A stretch of DNA of 64,000 nucleotides, taken from the NCBI GenBank assembly GCA_021927905.1, contig BLLK01000013.1, forward strand, positions 1 to 64,000, read 5' to 3'. This stretch comes from Chaetoceros tenuissimus. Lineage: Eukaryota > Bacillariophyta > Thalassiosirophyceae > Chaetocerotales > Chaetocerotaceae. The translations under genes and the position numbers were made by a program. Shown piece after piece: positions 44,328 through 54,467 of the stretch; the first letter of the stretch is position 1, and every line of letters starts with the position of its first letter. Under the pieces are notes generated by a model. The model worked only from the letters and a program-made list of their open reading frames with translations, ran no database searches and was not told where the DNA came from.

Positions 44328-47300
44328 TCATGTCCATACCACAGCATGTGCTTTCTTTTCTTGGACTGTGTCTCTACTCATTCGCTGATCTAATGGAGTG
44401 GAATAGTCTGAGTATGAGTTTCGGGACTTGCGAGACTGCTGCGTTCTATCCCTATACTGAGGATTCCTATTTGGAATGCGGGTCATGTTCGGAGCTTTTT
44501 CGTGTGCGACAGTACTACGAACCTTTGCCTTTAGTAATTCAAGCTCTTTGTCCAAGAGATGAAACTGGTCATCATCTAGTTGTGCAGGAGTCTTTTTCAA
44601 AACTTCACTAGTTCTACTCTCAAACATGTTGCTGTTACCGTGGACCTTACTCTTGAGAAGTCGCAACTCTTCGTCCAATAGTTGAAGTTGTTCATCCTCG
44701 GATAAGATTTTACGCTTTGCCTGCATGTCACCTCCTTGGACCTTTAACCTAAGCTTATTGAATTCCTCGTCAAGCAATCTGAGACTTTCATCTTCAACTA
44801 CCTTTGCAGATTCAGATTTCATTATTGGACTTGCTGTCTGTACCTTTGCCTTGAGAAGTTGCAATTCTTTCTCGAGTAAACTGATCTCCTGATCTTCAGA
44901 TATTTGAACCACTTTTTCTTTTATCTTGGATGAAGCACCCTCTACGTTTGTATGGACCTTTTTCTTTAGTTGATTCAATTCCTCATTGAGAAGATTCAGT
45001 TCTTCTACAGCTGCTTCCTCGGTATTCTCATTTAGGATTCCTTGTGCTCCAAGATAAGTGTCGGTGGTATTCAAAGAAATAGCGGTGTCATCTTCAGCAA
45101 CGTTTCCATGAAGTTCAATGACATCTTCAAGGTTATCCTCAGGTGGATCTTCATTACTTTTTGATTTTTGAAGTTCAAGATCTCTCTTATCTTTTTCTAC
45201 TCTCAACTCCTCCATGACATCTTCAACAGTCAAGTGCTTATCCCCGTTTTTATCTATAATACTTTCTTTTTCAACTTCTCTTCTCAAAGCTTCTAGCTTT
45301 AGTGCAATTGAAGCAGAATCATCATCATTAGAAGTTGCTTTGCCGATTTTTTCTTCTTCTGCTTTCACCTCTGGAACTTCAAACTCTTCAGTCTGGATAG
45401 TCATCTCTTCAATAGCAGCCACAGACTCAACTTCCTCTAGTGCATTTTCTTCGTACTCTTCAGTTGAAACGGCAGACAATTTTTCTGTTTTAAGCTCATT
45501 TTCATCAAACTTAGGTTCTTCAAGCTCGTCAGATTCGATGGTCATGTCGTCTGTGGAAGCTACAAACATTTCATCTGCTACTACAGGCTCTATTTCTACA
45601 TGTTTCTTTTGTTTTTGAAGCTTGACCTTTTCTTCCTGTACCTTAGCAGCAGTGCGATAGAAGCTGCTATCACTCTTTACATACGCCCCCAAAAGGTCTT
45701 CTCCAGACACAGTGTAATCAGAGTATTTGCTTCGCCTTTTGTTCATTGGACTCTTTGTAGTGACAGGCTTGTTGTATGTGACAACATGCTTCTTGATTCC
45801 AACAAGGTCTTCGTTGGACCTCACAGAAGACCAAGAGTTAGATTTTTGTCTTCTCTCTACATTTCTATTGTAGGTGACAACATGCTTCTTGATTCCAACA
45901 AGATCCTCGTTAGACTTGATAGAAGACCATTCACCATTCTTTTGTCTTTGTTGCGAGCCTTTACTGTATGTGACAACGTGCTTCTTGATTCCAACTAGGT
46001 CTTCATCAGACTGGACATTATTTGCTGACATGACTTTTTTCTTGTCTTGTACTGACGCTTGAACATTTTCTTCCATTTTTCTTGGAAGTTTTACAACATT
46101 TTCATTTCCAGATGAGGGCGGTTTAGCTACAGCATCAGAGGTATAAGCGCTAGACATCGTTCGTTTATTCATAGACATATCGCCAGTCTTGGTAAGATCA
46201 CTTGAGTCCTTCCTAGTCTTCATCTCTTCTACAGGAGATTCTTTTAATTGCTCTTCACAACCTTCCAAATCAGCACAAGTGAACATTTCCTGTTCCTTCT
46301 CGGACATGTAGTCACGATCTTCTTGTCTCTTTTCGAGCTCAGCTTTGTACATATTTTTCACTGTTGCATCACTGTTCTCAATTTCTAATTCTGCTTTCTT
46401 TTCAACACTAAGTTCTTCATGTTCATGTCTCTTCTCCAACTCAGCAGCGTACAAATTTTTCACAGAGTCTTCTTCCTTTTGCGGTGTGTCTTTCTTAATT
46501 GCAACAGCTTGTGGTCGCTGAACCAACATTTCAAATCTGTCTTCACCACTTTTAGAATATTCGTTTGCGGCCTTTGGATCTCTACGGGTCCTTTTTACCT
46601 GAGGAGTAGGATTGATGCTTGTCTGAACAGATTTTGCCTCAAACTTCTCCTTGAAGCTCTCCTCGGTCTCTTCGTAGTAAGGAGTCCTCAAGTAAGAATT
46701 TTGCTCACTCTCAAAGTTACTGAAGGAAAATTGACTCTGTTCACTGAGATAAGCCATGACAGCCTCGTCGCGCTCACGTTCAGCTTGTCTACCCTTAATT
46801 TCAGCCTCATAAATTTTCTTCAAGGAGGATTCCTTACTTTCTTCGAGGTCACGATAGAATGAACCCGATGACTTTACTGGTTCTTGCTCAAGAGTTCTCC
46901 TCTTGTTGTGACGAGCACTTCGTTGATGATGATTCTTGGAATCAAAGTTAAGAAGGTTGAGGCGATCTTCTCCGCTCGTCATGTAGTCTTTAGCAGCTCT
47001 AGGATCTCGGCGTTTCTTGACTTGTGTTGGTACACTTTCATCAATTGTAAACCTTGGGATATCTTCCTGTTCCATAGTGAAATCACTAAAGGCAAATTCA
47101 GTTTGCATATTCAACTCTTTGATGGCTACTGCACTTTCTTCCGTAGGAATTCTTACAAAATCTTCCTGTTCAGTGGTATAGTCTGTGAAAACAAACAAAC
47201 TTTGACTGTTAAGAAAGATCTTTGCAGACTCAGAACATGCATGTTGTATTTGATTTTGTTTCTCCACAAAGTTGCGATAGAAGGAGTTTTTCTTTTGCTG

Positions 47301-47995
47301 TTGAACTCTCCTCTGCTGCTGTTGCTGCTTCTGCTGATTGAAAACAACATTTTTATCCCTGTTGAAAAGTCCAATACGGTCTTCTCCACTTGTGGAGTAA
47401 TCTGAAAAGGCATTTGGGGCTCTTCTAGGCATGTTGCGTCTATCTTTCCTTGGCATTGATCCAGTATTCGGAACAATATTAACATCTTGGAGAGAAACAC
47501 CAAGCTTATTTTCTACAACAGTTTTCTTGCCAACCTTTCTTTCATCGGATTTGCGCTGAAGCCAACGATAAGCTTTGTTGATTTTACTAAAGTGATCATG
47601 AGCTGCTTGCTTCTCCTCGTCAGTAGAATCACTAGTCAAAACATTGTCAGGGTGATGCTCCTAACGGTAAAAATAGAGTCAGCTCGTTGTTGCATTCTAA
47701 CAATGAAAATTTCCTTGCTGTGGTTTGTTCTTACCTTTGCTGCGAGCAAATACGCCTTTTTAATTTCTTTCTTATCCAACTCTACAATGAAGTTAGACCC
47801 ATACTGTTTCTTAGTTGGAGAGAAGCTAAGTATTCTACATGCATCTCTAACGAGCATAGAGTTAGACTCTCCTTTTGTTTTAAGAGAAAAGTTTGGAGGC
47901 GATTTCGTTTGAGGAGCAGCTCCAAGGTAACCAAAAGTCACGCCTGTATGGAGGCAGAGGCTCACGACAGCGAGGCTAGTGCTTGAAAATTTCAT
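44328..47995 (-). CDS. J-domain protein with long repetitive C-terminal region
   Basis: Two exons, 47995-47735 and 47660-44328, are joined in phase 0 and give 1197 aa. The N-terminus is hydrophobic (LAVVSLCLHTGVTFGYLGAAP), consistent with a signal peptide and perhaps a plastid cleavage site. The J-domain spans about residues 45-120 with HPD at 90-92; the intron splits it just before HPD. The remaining thousand residues are low in hydrophobicity and full of repeats: DYSTSGEDR-type units (about six), MYKAELEKRQE-type units, three copies of a 32-residue unit (SNEDLVGIKKHVVTY), and five LLDEEL-x-LLK-x-KV coiled units near the C-terminus. J-domains recruit Hsp70 chaperones; the repeats suggest a scaffold, but the client is unknown. 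Confidence 0.85.
45770..46015 (-). repeat. three 96-bp tandem units in the J-protein gene
   Basis: TGACAACATGCTTCTTGATTC-type segments recur with first bases at 45779, 45875 and 45971, exactly 96 bases apart. Each codes for a 32-residue unit containing EDLVGIKKHVVTY. The DNA between copies has diverged more than the protein core, so the units are under coding constraint. Confidence 0.85.
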
Positions 47996-48405
47996 TTTGA
48001 AATTTCGCAAGAAGTAAAAAGATTATTGCGTGTGATTATAAAGATTAGTTATTCTTTGGAAAAAGAAACGGAATCTATTTTGTGAAGAACAAAAACGGAT
48101 TTTGTCGTTGGTTCATTTTTTCCGTTATCCCTTTTTTGAGTAATACATTTTGAACTTGAATGAGGGTAGGGCTTATGTAAAAATCATAAAATGGCCTGCT
48201 GCATAGCTAAAAATAGTAAAATCTCTGACACTCCCGTTATTGAACCGTTTTACCAGCGGTTTACGTTGGAAGAAAATTTCGTCTTGTCACTTTTTGCGTG
48301 TCTATTTCCTCAAGAGTATGAATTCGATGAATGAGTATTTGCTGTAGTGCTGTAGTCAAATTATGATAGCGACGTAGCTTGTAGACCAGAACAACGTAGC
48401 TTAGA
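47996..48405. other. divergent promoter region, J-protein / TPR protein
   Basis: A 410-base spacer; nothing beyond AT-rich promoter-like sequence is recognised. Confidence 0.45.
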
Positions 48406-50067
48406 ATGAAGTTCGCTGTGTTTTTATCTCAATTACTATTATCTTGGACAAGTCGCTCGCCCCTATGCGAAGCAGTACGGGTACAATTCTCAATCAGCCC
48501 AACTTACCTCCATACCAAGACTCTTTCTTTCAAGACGTTACATATACGAGGAGGTAGTAATGGCTACAGTGAAGATCAAGCAAAAGGATTCATTGCAGAT
48601 ATTTTGGAAGATTGGAAGTCTAGAATAGATGAAAAGCGCCTACTGGATCCAGAATATGACCTCCGAAAAGAATACGAAGAATTGCGTCTATTAATTTCTT
48701 CATTTTCATCATCAGTGGATAATATCGACCAAACTGTGGCAGACATTTGCTTCGAAAAGGCTATAAATTGCTTTGAGGAATCCATAAGCAAAAAAATAGA
48801 ACGAACTGACGCAGAAGTAGCCTTTGCACACATGAACATAGGTATCATTCATGTTCAAAATGAGAACAATGACAAGGCTCTGTATTATTTCAAAGAAGCA
48901 GTTGAGACTTACAAATCGTGCTTTGATGAGACAAAACTTGCACTCATGTTGAGAGAGATGGGTAAAATTTATTGTGGCAAAGATCAGCCTGAGGAAGCGA
49001 TAGAGTGCTTTCTATCAGCCCATGAAATGAATGACAAACTCTTGAAAGGACCAAATCTATCAGTTACAGATGAGAGCGATTACAAAATAAATAACGCAGT
49101 CATTGATGAATACTTGGGGTGCATATATAATTCGCAAGGAAAGCAGGAAAAAGCACTTGCATGCCATCGAAAAGCACTTTCAACCTGGTTGGATCATGCC
49201 CATGAAATCAATGATGATGCCCACAATGTAACACAGTGTTACTTCAACATTGGCAAATGCTACACTGAAATGGGACAACCACAAGAAGCTCTGAAAAACT
49301 ACAACATGGCCATCGAGAAAATTGGGCCAAAAACTGAAAATAAAATCACCCATGCTAAATTGCTTGCGCGAATATGCTGTTCAATCGGTGTTGCTTTTTA
49401 TAAATTGGGAGAGTTTGGTCAGAGCGAAAAATATTACCTCCATTCTATAGATATCAGAAAGACCAGTTTCGGGGAAGACCAGACAAGTTTGGCTCAAACA
49501 TACAAACATCTTGGTATAACTCTTATGGATAAAAGAAATCCTGAGTTGACTAGAAGTCGGGAATACTTTTTAAAAGCACTCCAAATTTATCAAAGCCTCT
49601 ATGGAGAAATGCATGAAACATGTGCTTCCGTATATTCTAGGATTGGAAGTACATTTATGTTGAATGGTAACTTTGAGCTTTGCATGAAAAACTATTTGAA
49701 AGCCTTTGAGATTTATAAAGAAAAATATGGGGAGGATCATGTGAAAATAACTGAGATGTTGCTGAATATTGGAGGAGCATATTATTCAATTAAAAAGGAC
49801 TTTCCTACAGCAATTGAATATTATATCAAAGCAATCACCATTCACAAACGTGTCGATGAGGAAGAAATTGATTATCAATCTCTTGGTGAGCTATACGCGA
49901 ATGTTGCGAATGCTTATTTGGAAATGAAAAGATACAAAGATGCATATGAGTACTTTTTTCAATGCCGCAATATCCATGAAAAATGTAGTCCAGAAGATCA
50001 GGATTCTCTTTTGCAATTAAATCAGTTTCTAGCTCAATTGAAGCATTATTTAGATGAAGATGAATAA
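48406..50067 (+). CDS. secreted or plastid TPR protein, kinesin-light-chain type
   Basis: A 553-aa single-exon protein. Residues 1-22 form a signal peptide (FAVFLSQLLLSWTSRSPLC) followed by a basic stretch ending IRGGS, a common element after signal peptides in diatom proteins. From about 130 to 540 there are at least eight TPR units of the kinesin-light-chain spacing (about 42 residues): for example AFAHMNIGIIHVQNENNDKAL, TQCYFNIGKCYTEMGQPQEAL, ITEMLLNIGGAYYSIKKDFP. TPR arrays bind partner proteins. The compartment (ER, periplastid space or plastid) cannot be decided from the sequence. No catalytic motif is visible. Confidence 0.8.
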   Translation: MKFAVFLSQLLLSWTSRSPLCEAVRVQFSISPTYLHTKTLSFKTLHIRGGSNGYSEDQAKGFIADILEDWKSRIDEKRLLDPEYDLRKEYEELRLLISSFSSSVDNIDQTVADICFEKAINCFEESISKKIERTDAEVAFAHMNIGIIHVQNENNDKALYYFKEAVETYKSCFDETKLALMLREMGKIYCGKDQPEEAIECFLSAHEMNDKLLKGPNLSVTDESDYKINNAVIDEYLGCIYNSQGKQEKALACHRKALSTWLDHAHEINDDAHNVTQCYFNIGKCYTEMGQPQEALKNYNMAIEKIGPKTENKITHAKLLARICCSIGVAFYKLGEFGQSEKYYLHSIDIRKTSFGEDQTSLAQTYKHLGITLMDKRNPELTRSREYFLKALQIYQSLYGEMHETCASVYSRIGSTFMLNGNFELCMKNYLKAFEIYKEKYGEDHVKITEMLLNIGGAYYSIKKDFPTAIEYYIKAITIHKRVDEEEIDYQSLGELYANVANAYLEMKRYKDAYEYFFQCRNIHEKCSPEDQDSLLQLNQFLAQLKHYLDEDE

Positions 50068-50247
50068 ATTCTAGCTTGGTGATGGCTGATATGCTCAATG
50101 ATCATTCGAATAGAGTAGTTTATTTCTGCCTAACATATCCAGGTATCTCATTTCGAATAAGACATTCATCTCAGTACTGAAATAACATTGTACATTAGTC
50201 AAGTAAAAAAGAATTTTAATTGCTTTTACTTATATGTCCATTAATGA

Positions 50248-51774
50248 TTACTTCAATTTTGCTAGATTGAGAGTTTTCTCCATGTTTCCTTCCCCATTGC
50301 AATGGTTTTTCTTGTAAAACACTGCAGCTTCATTCAATGCAGAAGTGATTGAACATACCATGAATCCTTCTCTTTGTGCAGTTTTTGTATCAATTTCCTT
50401 GCGGGTGCCTCCTGGAGGGAATTTGTAGTCACTTTCAACAACCACATTGCTCGGCGGTTCTTCCATGAGCGGGGACTCGCATTCAAAGAAATCTTTTGTC
50501 ATTTTACGTTTACCAAAGAACCAATCTCCAACACTATACCTTTGACAAAGATGGATGACTGATGGAACTGCATACTTGGAATGATCAGGATGTCTTGCAA
50601 AATCGCATGCTTCCTCGTGTGGAATTTTATCCACCATTGGCCATCCCTCACCTCCAGCTCCAGTGTTTGAAATCATAAGAGAATCAATTAACTGATATGG
50701 CAATTCCAAATGTGCAGCTGCAATGCAGTAAGCATACATTTCAGCAAGCAAATATGGGTATTCTTTGTGAACACGAGGTACAAACTCAGTCCATTTTTGA
50801 GAAATTGCATACATGTCTCTGACGGTTCCAATATACGGAGGACCAACTGGATAATGAACATTTGCATCATTTTGAGTAACCTTTTTCGCTGGTGAGTCAG
50901 CTCCAGCAATCTCATGCAAGTTAAATGTTCGCCACTGAGCTCCCAATCCATACTTTTGAGCAAAAGGGGATCCATGTTCCACCTTCAATTTGCGATCCTT
51001 TTCATTTTCCTTTCCAATGACTACATCTCGATCATTGCTAAAGTCACCAGTGATTGGTCGTAAAAGAATCATATCTGGGTCAATCAAAATAACTACATCA
51101 TCTTCGTTATTCAACTTTGTTTTAGAATTCTCAGCGAATCCTAAACCAATTTCTAGCCAATGTTTGAGACCAAATGGCTTATTGAAGAACTTGTAATCTC
51201 CGACAGTTTTTCCATCTTTGTCTTTGACCCCACTGAAATGAGGGGTTAAATGAAGTATAAAATGATTACCAAAAACGTCAGACACATGCTCTTTATGCCA
51301 TTTCTTAGCTTTCACCGCATCATCCTCGGAACAACCAGATGCAATACGAGTCACAGTTCCAGGTTGCTTCACTTTCATAGCTGTATGAAACAACAGATAT
51401 GACTGCCAATGCTGAAATTCAGAGCAATCAGTTGAAAATATGAGATGATACATTCTTCCATCATCGGCATGCAGATTATCATTGCTGTAAGCAGCATTAC
51501 TGTTACTCTTGTACAATTCAGCTTCTTGCTTAGACATTTTATAGTTGTCTCCTTCAGGTATGTGCAGTCTATGACGTATATTGGAATGAGTGATATGATC
51601 CACATAGAAAAGGCCACCGAAGAGGATAAGTCCAAAAATGAACAATAGAAATGCTGATACACCTCCCTTTTTCTCATTTACATTTAATGAACTTTTGGAG
51701 TACTTGTTGCCTTGCGATGGAGCGCCTTTTGGTCGAATACGGTTTCGACGTTGTTGAAGAGATGGGTTTTGCAT
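50248..51774 (-). CDS. type II membrane glycosyltransferase, HPAT/serine galactosyltransferase-like
   Basis: A 508-aa protein with one membrane anchor near residues 38-58 (VSAFLLFIFGLILFGGLFYV) after a basic cytosolic tail, i.e. type II Golgi topology. The lumenal part starts MYHLIFSTDCSEFQHWQSYL, then VTRIASGC, and has a metal-binding-like DPDMILLRP (an aspartate-rich D-x-D). These motifs match hydroxyproline O-arabinosyltransferase and peptidyl serine alpha-galactosyltransferase families, which glycosylate secreted Hyp/Ser-rich proteins. LVRP-type C-terminal blocks and a Cys-rich region (FARHPDHSKYAVPSVIHLCQ) agree. The exact donor sugar and acceptor are unknown. The start at 51774 gives the only cytosolic tail before the anchor. 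Confidence 0.78.
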   Translation of the reverse strand: MQNPSLQQRRNRIRPKGAPSQGNKYSKSSLNVNEKKGGVSAFLLFIFGLILFGGLFYVDHITHSNIRHRLHIPEGDNYKMSKQEAELYKSNSNAAYSNDNLHADDGRMYHLIFSTDCSEFQHWQSYLLFHTAMKVKQPGTVTRIASGCSEDDAVKAKKWHKEHVSDVFGNHFILHLTPHFSGVKDKDGKTVGDYKFFNKPFGLKHWLEIGLGFAENSKTKLNNEDDVVILIDPDMILLRPITGDFSNDRDVVIGKENEKDRKLKVEHGSPFAQKYGLGAQWRTFNLHEIAGADSPAKKVTQNDANVHYPVGPPYIGTVRDMYAISQKWTEFVPRVHKEYPYLLAEMYAYCIAAAHLELPYQLIDSLMISNTGAGGEGWPMVDKIPHEEACDFARHPDHSKYAVPSVIHLCQRYSVGDWFFGKRKMTKDFFECESPLMEEPPSNVVVESDYKFPPGGTRKEIDTKTAQREGFMVCSITSALNEAAVFYKKNHCNGEGNMEKTLNLAKLK

Positions 51775-52329
51775 CTTGATCTTGAATCTTCAATCTTTTT
51801 CCAAAGTCTCTGTAGCTGCAATATGTATGATTTAGATGAAGGGATATTAAGAAATCAAGATATCTATGTATGGTTCCTATCATAGGTAACTTCTTTCAAT
51901 GTTACTGGCTTTTTATCTAGAACAATTTTTCTCATCGGTCGTCTTTTTCAATTTTTGGCGAGCCGTTATTTTATAACTCGTATAGCTATGCTTAGTGAGG
52001 TTATGATCCCCACAATTGTACCAGTTTCTATCTCGTCATTGGAATTTTGAAGAAGGGAAAAATAGATAAGGTACCAAGATACATACATTTATTGTGGCCT
52101 GCTTAAAAATTCTCTTTGCTCGTCAGTTTTTTTCTCAAGTTTTATAAAGTTCTCAAGAAGAGACCCCTTGAAGTTCTTCGCAAAAACACTCCTCCCTTCC
52201 AATCGTACATAGAAAGAACTATAATCAAAATTTTATTGTTTCTAATTTATTAAGGATTATATGTTATCAATACTATCAAATTGATGTTATAGGTACATTG
52301 AACATTGAACAAAAGCTCTTTCAAATTGA
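51775..52329. other. intergenic region
   Basis: It includes the glycosyltransferase promoter and the 3' end of the Cys-rich protein. No feature is recognised. Confidence 0.45.
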
Positions 52330-53502
52330 TTAATCTGAAAGGTTAACGCTTCCACGCTCAAGCTTCTGCTTAAGGTAGTATACGTATGCTCCAAGGAGAA
52401 CAAATGAAGTGGTGAAGATTCCAATAAAAGCGCTTGCAACCTTGTTTCCAGTAGCTGCTCCAGCAATGATAATTCCGTTGCTTCTGGTGATCTTGATTCC
52501 CTCCATGTAAGTACATGCGTTCTCGTTGATATTGTTGTATCCGAGTTCGTTGGTGAGCTTGGATTCACACTTTCCAGCATTCTCGTACATCATAGTACAT
52601 GACTCCTTTGGCTCCTTCGCTTGGTATCCGTAAGCGTTGTTTGCGTTAGCCTCAGCATCTCCGTCTTCACATGAGTAACAGGAAGTATCAACAATGGAAG
52701 TAGAAGAATATGGAAGGTTTCCTCCAGCAATAGATTGGAAAGTAACACGTCCTCCGTATTCATCAGCAAATTCAGTACAGGTGTCATCAGTGAAAAGACC
52801 AAGAACAATCTTTCCTCCCTGGTCTGAACAGTATGGTCCAACGAAGTATTCTGCTCCATCATCTCCTCCATTGTTGTTTCCATTTGCTCCTTGATATTGT
52901 GCACACTCCATGTAGTCCATGTAGTTAAGCTTTACCTCTCCGTTCGCGTTGAGGTTATTGTATCCGTAAGCATTCTGCTCTTCCTCCTCCTCGATACAAT
53001 CATAGTAGTCAGCTCCTGCGTTGGTGAAGCAGTTCTGAAGACATGCCTGCTCATCGTCAGATCCATCACATCCACAGTAGTACTTCTTGGATTCGCACTT
53101 CTCCTCAAGTTCCTCCTGCTTGGTCTCTACATAAGTTTGAAGGAAAGTATCCATGTCAACAACGTAGTCTCCGTACTTTCCAGAGCATCCAGCTCCACTG
53201 CTGCTGGAACAGCTCTCAATTGGACAAAGACGGAATCTAGCAAGACGCTTAGTCTCGATACGTACATCCTCATCTCCCTCAGCCTCAGCATTCCACTGAG
53301 AGATGTGGTGACATCCCTGGAACTTAAGAGCATATCCGCTGATCCAAGTCATATCTGCCTCTCCGTCTTCAGCATTTTGTTCAGCACGGCGTGCCTTGGA
53401 AAGAAGGTTCATTCCTAGCTTGGATTCAGCTGGTACAGAGGAGATCTCTACTGCAGCAGCTGATGCAAAAAGTGATGCGATAGTTGCGATTGCTAGCTTC
53501 AT
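52330..53502 (-). CDS. Cys-rich type I membrane protein, paralogue 1
   Basis: A 390-aa single-exon protein with an N-terminal signal peptide (IATIASLFASAAA), a large acidic lumenal or extracellular part with about 25 Cys, a single membrane segment near the C-terminus (AFIGIFTTSFVLLGAYVYYL) and a short tail KQKLERGSVNLSD. The pattern Y-A-L-K-F-Q-G-C, RLCP-x2-SC, GDYVVDMDTFL and G-PYC-S-DQGG-K-I is shared with the gene at 54468-55724 (YSLRFEKC, RLCPSDTC, GEYMVDMEEYL, GPICASQGAKIKIG). I do not recognise the family; I believe it is widespread in diatoms. Codon use is strongly biased as for highly expressed genes. Confidence 0.8.
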   Translation of the reverse strand: MKLAIATIASLFASAAAVEISSVPAESKLGMNLLSKARRAEQNAEDGEADMTWISGYALKFQGCHHISQWNAEAEGDEDVRIETKRLARFRLCPIESCSSSSGAGCSGKYGDYVVDMDTFLQTYVETKQEELEEKCESKKYYCGCDGSDDEQACLQNCFTNAGADYYDCIEEEEEQNAYGYNNLNANGEVKLNYMDYMECAQYQGANGNNNGGDDGAEYFVGPYCSDQGGKIVLGLFTDDTCTEFADEYGGRVTFQSIAGGNLPYSSTSIVDTSCYSCEDGDAEANANNAYGYQAKEPKESCTMMYENAGKCESKLTNELGYNNINENACTYMEGIKITRSNGIIIAGAATGNKVASAFIGIFTTSFVLLGAYVYYLKQKLERGSVNLSD

Positions 53503-54467
53503 CTTTTAATCTGTTTTCAAGAGAAATAAGAGCAGTTAGTAAGAGCTTAGGCTTTGATAGATTAGGATGGACAGATTCATTCTCTTCAGTCTGAGTACAT
53601 ATGAGCAGCATTGCCATCGAATCGCCAAAATGGACAGAGGATAACATATCTTTTCAAGTCTGATACCCCAACTCCTCCTCAAGCCAACAACACACTCTAA
53701 GCAAATATCATGTCGTTTCTATAGAAGGGAATCAGGTCTCTATCTAGTTGCATTACTTACTGTCAGGTATTGATTAAATATGAGTGAGCAATGTAGATGC
53801 ACACAGATTGTTCACGGAAGTTGGCTGCTGAACACAAAGCCAGCATGCCGCCATATGCAAAAAACACCGGAGGCTATTTCTACCTTTTTAGACTTGTAAA
53901 GATGAAGCATATACTGGCATCATACGTACTGGGTTGTCTGTTGCACTTTTCCCGCCATTTCCAAGAATGATTGATCTTGCCAAAAAATTTATCTTGTGGG
54001 ATTCATCCGGATGGCTGCTTTGATTTTCGCGCCATAATAGAATGAATCGAATCATCTCTTTTCATTTCGTTGGAAGCCTTGGTCAATAAATAATTGGAAA
54101 AGTAAACCGAAGCTCGTTTAAGACTAGGCATCGCTAATTTTTACATCATTGTTGTCAATAAGTAATGCATACAAGAAACCGAAGCCCGTTGAAGACTGCA
54201 TCGCTAATTTCTACTTTCTTATGGGCTTATTGACCATTAAATGATTTGAATTTCATTTCAAAGTAAAAAGAATAAATTTGAGATAGTCTTCTCAGTCCAC
54301 CCTAATCTGTTTGCAAATATATGATTGCTATGTGTATAGGCATTCAACAAAGTCAACCCAACTCTACTTTAAAAATGTTTTTAAATTATTATATTTTAAT
54401 TAACTATCAACATGTCATCTTGAACTGGTACTCAGCACCAATAGATTCGTTAGGATTACAGAAACAT
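53503..54467. other. intergenic region with direct repeats
   Basis: Nearly 1 kb between the two Cys-rich paralogues. It holds an E2F-like site TTTTCGCGCC (54024-54033) and two direct repeats of about 62 bases (54082-54144 and 54154-54214). No gene is supported. Confidence 0.55.
54082..54214 (+). repeat. two adjacent direct repeats of about 62 bp
   Basis: Copies at 54082-54144 and 54154-54214 share GTCAATAA, AAACCGAAGC, CGTTxAAGACT and GCATCGCTAATTT, with small indels. They lie about 70 bases apart upstream of paralogue 1 and downstream of paralogue 2. Confidence 0.7.

Noticed and set aside
44198-44611. 137-codon plus-strand frame at the J-protein 3' end
   Set aside because: More than half of it is antisense to the supported J-protein exon, with no family motif.
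45214-45618. 134-codon Ser-rich frame opposite the J-protein
   Set aside because: It is a shadow of the Glu-rich sense strand (GAA/GAG codons read as TTC/CTC).
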